A stretch of DNA of 64,000 nt from an uncultured Thomasclavelia sp. (GTDB lineage: Bacteria; Bacillota_I; Bacilli_A; Erysipelotrichales; Coprobacillaceae): NCBI RefSeq assembly GCF_944324745.1, contig NZ_CALUXO010000073.1, positions 57,038 through 121,037 of the forward strand. Reading direction: 5' to 3'. Of this stretch, positions 33,343-41,185 are shown in pieces. The translations under genes and the position numbers were made by a program. How positions within the stretch are numbered: the stretch's first letter is position 1; each line of letters opens with the position of its first letter. Under the pieces are notes generated by a model, which was given only the letters and a program-made list of their open reading frames with translations, did no database searches and was not told the DNA's origin.

Positions 33343-34535
33343 TAACGTTTTTTGCCTTCAATAATTCTTGTTTGCCGTTCCATATCCAGGAAAATTCCAA
33401 TCACGATCATATATGATAGTAGTGAAGAACCACCGTATGATAGAAATGGCAGGGTTATTCCGGTTATCGGGAAGAGGCCTAAAACCATTCCAATGTTCCA
33501 TACCTGTTGAAAAATCAATAATCCAAAAATACCGGCTGTCAGGTATTTATCACGATTATTTTTGGCTCGAAAACCAATCCTTAAAATAATGGCATCCAAA
33601 ACACAAATTATTAGAATTGTTAATCCACCACCAATAAATCCAAAACTTAAAGCAATAACGGCAAAGATAAAGTCAGTTTGAGCTTCTGGTAAAGCAATAA
33701 TGGCATTTTCCATTCCATAGCCCCAAAGACCAGCCGTACCATAAGATAATAAAGCATTAAATAACTGATATCCCTGGTTACTATAGGTTCCCTCAGGATC
33801 AATCCAGCCATAAAAACGATCTAATTTATGACCACCACCAATCAGACTTGAGAAAATATCGTGCTGATAAATGAATAAATAAGCCAGTATGGCAATAATA
33901 ATTGCAACGACTATGCCACCAATGATAAACCATCCAGCGCGAATTCCTGACATAAAGATAACAAAGAAGATAGCAGACATCATGATCATCGTTACCCCAG
34001 AATCGTTTTGAAGATAAACGAGGATACAAGGAGGTAAAGAAACTGCTAAAACTTTTCCAATCAACAAAACATCGTTATGAAAATCATGGACCAGATAACG
34101 ATTATTATGTTTATCAACAACATCAGCCATGATCACAACCATGATTATTTTCATAAACTCGGAAGGCTGTAGATCAAACCCCGGTAAAGAGTACCAGGAA
34201 GTAGCTCCGTTGTTGAATTTAGCCAGGGGAACAACGTGCATCCCAAAGTGGGTAAAGACGAAGTGATCGATAGCCAGTCCAATCAATAAAACCATTAAGA
34301 TCCAATAGATGATCCACATCGATGAATAAATGCGATCATTAGTTACTTTATAAACAATAGCGACGACAACAAAAGAGATACCATAAAAGACAAGTTGTCT
34401 AAGCCAGTAGGTACTTGGATTACCAACGGTAATTAAAGGAGTGGCGCTTTTAATTCCAAGACAACTAATAAAACATAACAAAGCAACAACTACAAGCAAC
34501 GGCTTGCATATAACCGATTTTTCTTTTTCTTCCAT
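33339..34535 (-). CDS. FtsW/RodA/SpoVE family SEDS protein, most RodA-like
   Basis: A 398-residue polytopic membrane protein with about ten helices and the SEDS signatures NNGATSWYSLPGFDLQPSE and FLSYGGSSLLSYM. SEDS proteins polymerise lipid II glycan strands for elongation (RodA) or division (FtsW). The GATSW-QPSE spacing is RodA-like but this does not settle the name. ATG 34535 fits AGGAGTG (34541-34547); the longer reading crosses this site. It is divergent from the EIIB-like gene. Confidence 0.88.
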   Translation of the reverse strand: MEEKEKSVICKPLLVVVALLCFISCLGIKSATPLITVGNPSTYWLRQLVFYGISFVVVAIVYKVTNDRIYSSMWIIYWILMVLLIGLAIDHFVFTHFGMHVVPLAKFNNGATSWYSLPGFDLQPSEFMKIIMVVIMADVVDKHNNRYLVHDFHNDVLLIGKVLAVSLPPCILVYLQNDSGVTMIMMSAIFFVIFMSGIRAGWFIIGGIVVAIIIAILAYLFIYQHDIFSSLIGGGHKLDRFYGWIDPEGTYSNQGYQLFNALLSYGTAGLWGYGMENAIIALPEAQTDFIFAVIALSFGFIGGGLTILIICVLDAIILRIGFRAKNNRDKYLTAGIFGLLIFQQVWNIGMVLGLFPITGITLPFLSYGGSSLLSYMIVIGIFLDMERQTRIIEGKKRY

Positions 34536-34621
34536 AAAATCACTCCTGATAAAAAAGATAGTTTTTTTATTCATGGTATAGTATACTATAATTAAACGAT
34601 AATTGATAGGGGGTTATTTTG

Positions 34622-34963
34622 ATGAATTATTTACCATATATTTTAATTGCTATCGTTATTATAGCTATTTTAGCGTATATTTTTATAAAATCAATGAAAA
34701 ATAAAGGGCCAAAACCAGTTAGTGCCAGTGATATACCGGTCGATGTTAATGAAATCATTAAAGCAGTTGGTGGTAAGGATAATCTTAAGGAAACAACAGC
34801 AACGTCTTCTAAAGTTACCTTTTTTGTCAATGATGATACATTAGTTGATATTGAGGCGCTTAAGGCCCTGGGAGCTTCAGGCATTGTCCAAACATCTAAT
34901 AAGATAACGGCGATATTAGGAAAGTATTCTAAAGAAATATCACGAATGATAAATGACCAGTAA
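34622..34963 (+). CDS. Membrane-anchored EIIB-like protein lacking the phosphorylated Cys
   Basis: A 113-residue protein: one N-terminal membrane helix (about 4-24) and then a glucose-family PTS EIIB fold (about 40-110; NEIIKAVGGKDNL, ALKALGASGIVQ, ITAILGKYSKEISRMI). In true EIIB the first strand carries the phosphoryl Cys followed by TRLR; here the place reads TATSSKVTFFV, so the active Cys and the Arg are absent. It cannot act as a normal phosphocarrier and may be a sensor or scaffold. TAGGGGG precedes ATG 34622; a 14-bp palindrome TATAGTATACTATA (34577-34590) covers the divergent promoters. Confidence 0.7.
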   Translation: MNYLPYILIAIVIIAILAYIFIKSMKNKGPKPVSASDIPVDVNEIIKAVGGKDNLKETTATSSKVTFFVNDDTLVDIEALKALGASGIVQTSNKITAILGKYSKEISRMINDQ

Positions 34964-34987
34964 GCAGATTCGATGATCTGCTTATTT
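34962..34987 (+). terminator. Terminator of the EIIB-like gene
   Basis: AAGCAGAT pairs with ATCTGCTT (6-nt loop), then ATTTTA; it overlaps the stop codon. Confidence 0.7.
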
Positions 34988-35005
34988 TACTAAAGGAGTT
35001 TTTTT

Positions 35006-37243
35006 ATGGATATAAAGGATCGAATTGCAAGTTATGAACCGTTATTTAATCGTTGGCTGTTTGATGAATTGATGGAAATTCATGACCAGGAAGCTTTGAT
35101 CAAGTTAAAACCCCTAGGATTGAATAACAATGAGGAAGCTTTTTGTAAAGTTATAACGATTTATCATCAAGATGAAAATATTGAAGAGCTAGAAAAAAGG
35201 ATGGAACAGATCAAAGCTAATTTGGGATTGGACCAGCTGGAACAAACGGAGTTTCTTGATTATGAGCAATATCTAATTGAAGATAATCAAGGAATGATCA
35301 TTGGAATTGATTTATGTTTATTAATGATTGAAAATGATTTTAAAAAAATCAATTTAACATCATTAAGTGGCAATTTATTATATGAAATTGGATTAAAATT
35401 ATTTGACCGCCGTCAATATGATCAGGCCTTGGCTTTTTTTCGTCGGGGCGAAGAATTAGATAATAGTGATTGTATTTGTACTATTGGATATTTATATGAG
35501 CGTGGTTTGGCGGTAAAACAGGATTATCACCAGGCTCGTCATTATTATAAACGGGCTTATCAGTTAGGAAATATTGTAGCTGGCTGCAATCTGGCGTATT
35601 TATATGAACGCGGATTAGGTGGCAAGCGTGATGTCGATCAAGCGTTTGAATTATATTCAATTGCTGCTAAGACTGGTTTTGCACGCGCTATTTGTAATCT
35701 GGGATATTGCTATGAATATGGTTTAGGGGTTGAAGCGGATATGGATAAAGCCGTTGACTGTTATTTTGAAGCGGCTAAATTAGGATTTAGTGAAGCCTTA
35801 TTTAGTTTAGGAACCTGCTATGAATTTGGTGAAGGAGTAAAGCAAGATTATCACCAGGCTTTTAAGTATTATGAAGAAGCTGCCAATCAAGGACATATTC
35901 GTGCGGCTCATCGAATTGGGATTTGTTATGAATCGGGAATGGGAACTGAGCAGGATTATGTTAAAGCTTTTTACTGGTATCAGCGTTCTAGTCAAGAAAA
36001 CTATCCACCAGCTTTAGTTTCTCTGGCCTATTGTTATGAAAAAGGATATGGAGTTGAAATTGATTTAAAAGAAGCCCGTGCTACTTATTTAAAAGCGGCC
36101 CGACAAGGATTTTCTCGGGGGCAGTTTTGGATGGGATATTTTTATGAAAATCATCCAGAAATCAAAAATGCTGCTTTTCGAAGTGTTTATTGGTATCGTC
36201 AGGCCGTTAAACAAAATGATCTTCAGGCAATGGTAGCACTGGGATATTGTTATGAAAGTGGTTTTGGAGTTAAACAAGATCTGCAAAAAGCTGCTGCTTT
36301 TTACTTACAGGCAGCCAATGAAGATTATCCACCAGCCCAGTGTAATTTAGCTTATTGCTATGAAATGGGAATCGGTGTTCCAGTCGACTTGCAAAAAGCA
36401 ATTGAATACTATCAAAAAGCTGCTGATGGTAATTATTTACGAGCTAAATATAATTTGGCTTATCTTTATGATCATGGTCAAGGAGTCGCCTTAGACCTGA
36501 ATAAAGCTTTTGAATTATATTTACAGACTGCTAATGAAAACTATCGACCAGGATTGTTTCGGGTTGGTGTTGCTTATGAAATGGGTCGTGGTGTTGAGGT
36601 AAATCTTGATAAAGCCATCGAATATTATCAAAAAGCCGCTAACTTGAATCATAGTGGCGCTATGTATGCTTTGGGTTTGATTTATGAACAAAATTATCAT
36701 GATGATCTTAAGGCAATTAAATATTATTTAGATGCTGCTAAATTAGGGGATGGACATGCTTCGTATCGTCTAGCTTTATATTTAGATGATGGTGAGGTAC
36801 TGGTTCAAGATCATTATAAAGCTTATGAATATTTAATAACTGCTGTTAAAAGTGAATATGCACCAGCTCAAAATATGTTGGGATATTATTTGGAGCATGG
36901 TTTAGGTTGTCAAACAGATTTATCACAGGCTTTTAAGATGTATTTAGCTGCAGCTAGTTATCAGGATTATGCTCCTGGTATCTATAATGTAGGGCGTTGT
37001 TACTATTATGGAATTGGAACAGCGGTTGATAAAAAAGCAGCTTATGAAATGTTCACTAAAGCAGCTTCATTAAAAGATCCTGAGGCTAATTTTATCTTGG
37101 GATATATGTTTAGCCATGGTGAAGGAACTGTAAAGAATCTAGATAAGGCGCGATATTATTATTTAGAAGCTTTAAATTTAGGTATTGAAGCGGCTAAAGA
37201 TGAATTGGATAAGTTAAATCAAGATAGAAAGGATGATGAATAG
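35006..37243 (+). CDS. SEL1 repeat (tetratricopeptide-like) protein
   Basis: A 745-residue cytoplasmic scaffold. After a unique N-terminal region of about 125 residues there are 16 SEL1-like repeats of about 36 residues, with the pattern A-x2-LGYCYE-GxGV-x-D-x2-KA-x2-YYxxAA, up to the C terminus; repeats 7, 12 and 13 are atypical. No signal peptide or membrane helix is present. SEL1 proteins assemble other proteins; the client is unknown. AAAGGAG precedes ATG 35006. The next gene starts inside its stop codon. Confidence 0.88.
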   Translation: MDIKDRIASYEPLFNRWLFDELMEIHDQEALIKLKPLGLNNNEEAFCKVITIYHQDENIEELEKRMEQIKANLGLDQLEQTEFLDYEQYLIEDNQGMIIGIDLCLLMIENDFKKINLTSLSGNLLYEIGLKLFDRRQYDQALAFFRRGEELDNSDCICTIGYLYERGLAVKQDYHQARHYYKRAYQLGNIVAGCNLAYLYERGLGGKRDVDQAFELYSIAAKTGFARAICNLGYCYEYGLGVEADMDKAVDCYFEAAKLGFSEALFSLGTCYEFGEGVKQDYHQAFKYYEEAANQGHIRAAHRIGICYESGMGTEQDYVKAFYWYQRSSQENYPPALVSLAYCYEKGYGVEIDLKEARATYLKAARQGFSRGQFWMGYFYENHPEIKNAAFRSVYWYRQAVKQNDLQAMVALGYCYESGFGVKQDLQKAAAFYLQAANEDYPPAQCNLAYCYEMGIGVPVDLQKAIEYYQKAADGNYLRAKYNLAYLYDHGQGVALDLNKAFELYLQTANENYRPGLFRVGVAYEMGRGVEVNLDKAIEYYQKAANLNHSGAMYALGLIYEQNYHDDLKAIKYYLDAAKLGDGHASYRLALYLDDGEVLVQDHYKAYEYLITAVKSEYAPAQNMLGYYLEHGLGCQTDLSQAFKMYLAAASYQDYAPGIYNVGRCYYYGIGTAVDKKAAYEMFTKAASLKDPEANFILGYMFSHGEGTVKNLDKARYYYLEALNLGIEAAKDELDKLNQDRKDDE

Positions 37244-38478
37244 TGTTATCATTTGAAGAAAAATTAATAAAATATGCGCAGTTGATCGTTAAAGCGGGAG
37301 TCAATGTCCAAAAAGGTCAAAAAGTTGTAGTTGAAGCTCCAGTCGAAAATGCGAAACTGGCGCAATTAGTAACCAAAGAAGCCTATAAAGCTGGAGCAGA
37401 TGAAGTAATTGTACATTATTATGATGAAGTGATTTCACGTTATAAATACGAGTATTTACCGATTGATAAATTTAGCGAAGTGCCTTTGTGGTACCAACAT
37501 TTAAGAAATGACTATGCTAAAGAAAAAGCAGCTTTTATTTCAATCCAGGGTAATGATCCTGAAGGATTAAAGGGCATTGATCCTAAAAAGATCGCTTTGT
37601 GGTCTAAAAGTGTAGCCACTGCTTGTAAACCGTTTTATGATGGAATGGATCTAGGTGATAATAGCTGGTGTATTGCTGGAGCTAGTTCATTAAAGTGGGC
37701 CAATAAAGTATATCCAGACATGTCTGATCAAGAAGCTATCTATGCTTTGTGGCAGGCGATATTTAAAGCTTGTAAGATCGATGATGGAGATGCTTTGGAT
37801 AGCTGGCAAAAACATCGTCAAAGTTTTGAAAAACGCGTAAATTATTTAAATAATTTAAATTTAACTAGTTTGACATATACTAACTCTTTAGGAACCAATT
37901 TGACAGTAACTTTAAATGAAGATTATTTGTTTGCTGGTGGTGGCAGCTATGATAATAATGGTGTTTATTATTTTCCTAATATCCCAACCGAAGAAATTTT
38001 TACTAGTCCCAATCGTTTAGGAACTAATGGTGTTGTTTATAGTTCAATGCCGTTAAATTATAATGGTAATTTAATCGATAAATTTAAATTAGTCTTTAAA
38101 AATGGCAGAATTGTTGATTTTGATTGTCAGACAGGAAAAGAAATTTTACAGGAAATGATTGAAATTGATGATGGCAGTCATTATTTAGGAGAAATTGCCT
38201 TAGTACCTTATGATTCACCAATTTCCAATATGAAAACATTATTCTATCATACTTTGTATGATGAAAATGCTTCTTGTCATCTAGCTATTGGTAAAGGTTT
38301 TGGTGAATGTATTAAAGATGGTTTGACAATGACTAAGGAACAATTACTGGAAAAAGGTATCAATGATTCATTGACACATGTTGATTTTATGATTGGAACT
38401 AGTGATTTAAAAATCGTTGGTAAAACTAAAGAAAATCAAGAAGTATTGATTTTTGAAAACGGAAATTTTGTATTTTAA
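37243..38478 (+). CDS. M29 family aminopeptidase (AmpS/PepS-like)
   Basis: A 411-residue metallo-aminopeptidase of the thermophilic M29 family. Landmarks are the N-terminal KAGVNVQKGQKVVVEAPV, the metal-site segment FPNIPTEEIFTSPNRLGTNG and the GEIALVPYDSPIS region with His and Asp ligands near the C terminus (HLAIGKGFGE). It trims N-terminal residues from peptides in the cytoplasm. The start is GTG 37243, overlapping the TAG of the SEL1 gene, with AAAGGATG upstream, so the two are translationally coupled. A terminator follows. Confidence 0.9.
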   Translation: MLSFEEKLIKYAQLIVKAGVNVQKGQKVVVEAPVENAKLAQLVTKEAYKAGADEVIVHYYDEVISRYKYEYLPIDKFSEVPLWYQHLRNDYAKEKAAFISIQGNDPEGLKGIDPKKIALWSKSVATACKPFYDGMDLGDNSWCIAGASSLKWANKVYPDMSDQEAIYALWQAIFKACKIDDGDALDSWQKHRQSFEKRVNYLNNLNLTSLTYTNSLGTNLTVTLNEDYLFAGGGSYDNNGVYYFPNIPTEEIFTSPNRLGTNGVVYSSMPLNYNGNLIDKFKLVFKNGRIVDFDCQTGKEILQEMIEIDDGSHYLGEIALVPYDSPISNMKTLFYHTLYDENASCHLAIGKGFGECIKDGLTMTKEQLLEKGINDSLTHVDFMIGTSDLKIVGKTKENQEVLIFENGNFVF

Positions 38479-38513
38479 AGATAACAGGGCTTACTTGTTA
38501 TCTTTGTCTTTTT
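38477..38513 (+). terminator. Terminator of the SEL1-peptidase operon
   Basis: AAAGATAACA pairs with TGTTATCTTT (9-nt loop), then GTCTTTTT. Confidence 0.8.
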
Positions 38514-38542
38514 AGGCTTGTGATTAAAAACCTTGATTACAG

Positions 38543-38571
38543 TTGACAAAAATGCATTTAGTCGATATTAT
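38543..38571 (+). promoter_or_regulatory. prfC promoter
   Basis: TTGACA (38543-38548) and TATTAT (38566-38571) with a 17-nt spacer. Confidence 0.7.
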
Positions 38572-38603
38572 TAAACCTTGCAAGGAACTAAAAGATAAAG
38601 AGA

Positions 38604-38655
38604 AGATGCAGGTAAAACTGATTAATATAAGATGCAGGTAAAACTGATTAATATA
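38604..38655 (+). repeat. 26-bp perfect tandem duplication in the prfC leader
   Basis: The 26-base unit starting AGATGCAGGTAAAACTG is present twice head to tail (38604-38629 and 38630-38655), just before the GGAGAG ribosome site of prfC. It lengthens the leader without affecting the coding region. Confidence 0.9.
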
Positions 38656-38668
38656 ATAAGGAGAGAAT

Positions 38669-40255
38669 ATGGGTAGTATAAAACAAGAAGTTGAAAAAAG
38701 AAGAACTTTTGCGATTATTTCGCACCCGGATGCTGGTAAAACAACTTTAACTGAAAAGTTTTTGTTATATGGGGGAGCAATTCAGCAAGCGGGAATCGTT
38801 AAAGGTAAGAAAAATAGTAAAGCGGCAACAAGTGACTGGATGGAAATTGAAAAACAAAGAGGAATTTCAGTTACTTCATCGGTCTTACAATTTAATTATG
38901 ATGGTTTTTGTATCAATATTTTGGACACTCCTGGGCATCAGGATTTTTCAGAAGACACTTATCGAACTTTGATGGCCGCTGATTCAGCAGTCATGGTCAT
39001 TGATGCTAGTAAAGGGGTCGAAGATCAAACACGAAAATTATTTAAAGTTTGTACGATGCGTCATATTCCAATTTTTACTTTTATTAATAAAATGGATCGT
39101 GAAGCTCGTGATCCTTATCAATTAATGGAAGAGATTGAACAGGAATTAGGAATCGATACCTGTCCAATTAACTGGCCAATTGGTTGTGGTAAAGAATTTA
39201 AAGGTGTTTATGAACGTCATAGTCAAGAAGTAATTCGTTTTATTCCTGTTGATGGTGGCCGTAAAGAAGTAGATATTAAAATAATGCATTATGATGATCC
39301 GGCTTTAATTGATGAATTAGGTCAGGATTTATTTGATAAATTACAAGAAGACGTTGAGTTATTAGATATGGCTGGAAATGAATTTGATTTAGAAAAAGTT
39401 CGCCAGGGACAATTATCACCGGTTTGTTTTGGTTCTGCTTTAACCAATTTTGGAATCGAACCATTTTTGAAGCACTTTTTAAAAATGACAACACCACCAC
39501 TGCCAAGAAAAGCTGGGGATCGTCTCATTGATCCATTTAGTGAAAATTTCAGTGCTTTTGTCTTTAAAATTCAGGCTAATATGAATAAAGCCCACCGTGA
39601 CCGAATGGCATTTTTTAGAATCTGTTCTGGTAAGTTTACTAAAGGATTAGAAGTATATCATTATCAAGGTAAGCGCAAAATTAAATTAAATCAATCAAAA
39701 CAATTGATGGCTGATGAACGTCAGGAAGTAAGTGAAGCTTATGCCGGGGATATTATCGGTGTTTTTGATCCAGGTATTTTTTCAATCGGTGATACGATTA
39801 CCACTGGTAAAGATCACTTTGCTTTTGAAGGGATTCCAACTTTCGCTCCAGAACACTTTGCTTTGATTCGTAATAAAGATACGATGAAAAGAAAGCAATT
39901 CGTCAAAGGGGTTGAACAAATTGCCAAAGAAGGGGCAATCCAGATCTTCACAGAATTAGGTGGCGGTATGGAAGAAATAATCGTTGGTGTTGTTGGGGTC
40001 TTACAATTTGAAGTTTTAGAACACCGGCTAAAAACTGAATATAATGTGGAAATAATTAAAGAACCATTACCATATCAATTTATTCGCTGGGTTAAAACCG
40101 ATAGTGATTTAAAAGCTTTGAATTTATCTAGTGATACTAAGAAAGTACAGGATTTAAAAGGACAGTATTTATTATTATTTACTAGTGAATGGGCTGTTCG
40201 CTGGGCAACTGAGAAAAACGCCGATCTAGAGTTATTAGAATTTAGTAAGAATTAG
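38669..40255 (+). CDS. prfC: Peptide chain release factor 3
   Basis: A 528-residue translational GTPase. G1 is SHPDAGKTTLTEK, G3 DTPGHQDFSEDTY and G4 NKMDREARD; the C-terminal part contains FVKGVEQIAKEGAIQIF, the RF3 signature. RF3 recycles class I release factors from the ribosome after termination. GGAGAG lies before ATG 38669. The leader has its own promoter and a tandem duplication. Monocistronic, with a good terminator. Confidence 0.95.
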   Translation: MGSIKQEVEKRRTFAIISHPDAGKTTLTEKFLLYGGAIQQAGIVKGKKNSKAATSDWMEIEKQRGISVTSSVLQFNYDGFCINILDTPGHQDFSEDTYRTLMAADSAVMVIDASKGVEDQTRKLFKVCTMRHIPIFTFINKMDREARDPYQLMEEIEQELGIDTCPINWPIGCGKEFKGVYERHSQEVIRFIPVDGGRKEVDIKIMHYDDPALIDELGQDLFDKLQEDVELLDMAGNEFDLEKVRQGQLSPVCFGSALTNFGIEPFLKHFLKMTTPPLPRKAGDRLIDPFSENFSAFVFKIQANMNKAHRDRMAFFRICSGKFTKGLEVYHYQGKRKIKLNQSKQLMADERQEVSEAYAGDIIGVFDPGIFSIGDTITTGKDHFAFEGIPTFAPEHFALIRNKDTMKRKQFVKGVEQIAKEGAIQIFTELGGGMEEIIVGVVGVLQFEVLEHRLKTEYNVEIIKEPLPYQFIRWVKTDSDLKALNLSSDTKKVQDLKGQYLLLFTSEWAVRWATEKNADLELLEFSKN

Positions 40256-40257
40256 TT

Positions 40258-40284
40258 AAACCCTTGTTTTCAAGGGTTTGCTTT
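40258..40284 (+). terminator. Terminator of prfC
   Basis: AAACCCTTG pairs with CAAGGGTTT (TTTT loop), then GCTTTAT. Confidence 0.75.
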
Positions 40285-40360
40285 ATGTTTAGGATTATTT
40301 TTTAGTCTATAACATGGTATAATGGTTTTGAGTATTAAATTTTGGTTGAAAAAGAGGTGA

Positions 40361-40609
40361 TTGACTATTACAAATATTGGAAAACGCCGAGTTTGTCGTT
40401 GTAAAAAGACAATGAAGATTGTAATAGGACGGCAAGAACGTGATTTATTTACTAAAGGTGAAGTTTACGATTGTGTAATCCGTGATAGTGGTCGCCTCCA
40501 GGTTAATTATAAGATTTATGGTAAAGAGTTTGATTTATCTTGCACTAAGGAAGAATTTGAAGAGAATTTTGTATTAATTAATAATAAAAAGACAGGAGTG
40601 AAAAAATGA
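40361..40609 (+). CDS. Small basic protein of unknown function
   Basis: An 82-residue basic protein with RVCRCKKTMKIVIGRQ near its start and a beta-rich body (YDCVIRDSGRLQVNYKIYG). I do not recognise the family. The start is uncertain: TTG 40361 is only 1-2 bases after GAGGTG (40354-40359), whereas ATT 40367 in the same frame is at ideal spacing; no ATG exists until Met18. Its stop overlaps the ATG of the GNAT gene, so the two form an operon. Confidence 0.65.
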   Translation: MTITNIGKRRVCRCKKTMKIVIGRQERDLFTKGEVYDCVIRDSGRLQVNYKIYGKEFDLSCTKEEFEENFVLINNKKTGVKK

Positions 40610-41130
40610 AATATGAATTGTTGAAAGGTGATGAGTTTGAGAAATTTTATCAAATATTATTAAATAATTTTCCCTCAAAGGAAATTAAAGATTATGATTA
40701 TATGAAAGAGACTTTTTTTAATCAGAGCTATCAGGTTTTATGTTTAAAAAATGATCAGGAGCAAATTGTTGGTGTGATGTCATTTTATTTATCAGATGAT
40801 TTTCGCTTTATTGACTATTTTGCGATTGATGGCTCTTTTAAAGGACATGGGGCTGGCAGCTCGATGTTACAGCATTTTATCTCTTTAGATGATAAGATTG
40901 TTTTATTGGAAGTAGAACATCCTGGTGATTTGATCAGTCAAAGAAGAATTCGCTTTTATCAAAGAAATGGAATGGTTTTAAATGATCAGTATGATTATTT
41001 TGTTCCACCAGTTCGCAGCTTAAAGCATCGATTATATTTTTATTTGATGTCTTCTTCAAAAGGATTGAGTCTTGATGAGTATCATAAATTTTATCCCCAA
41101 ATCTTAAAAATGGTCTATGGAATAGTTTAA
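40606..41130 (+). CDS. GNAT family N-acetyltransferase
   Basis: A 174-residue GNAT-fold protein: beta strands with VGVMSFYLSDDFRFIDYFAID, the acetyl-CoA loop FKGHGAGSSMLQHF (a Q/R-x-x-G-x-G/A variant) and RRIRFYQRNGMVL. It transfers an acetyl group to an unknown amine. CAGGAGTG precedes ATG 40606. It is coupled to the preceding small basic-protein gene. Confidence 0.82.
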   Translation: MKYELLKGDEFEKFYQILLNNFPSKEIKDYDYMKETFFNQSYQVLCLKNDQEQIVGVMSFYLSDDFRFIDYFAIDGSFKGHGAGSSMLQHFISLDDKIVLLEVEHPGDLISQRRIRFYQRNGMVLNDQYDYFVPPVRSLKHRLYFYLMSSSKGLSLDEYHKFYPQILKMVYGIV

Positions 41131-41185
41131 TTTGGAAAATTAGACTATCTATGATAAAATTAAGTGAATTAGAAAGGAGATTATT

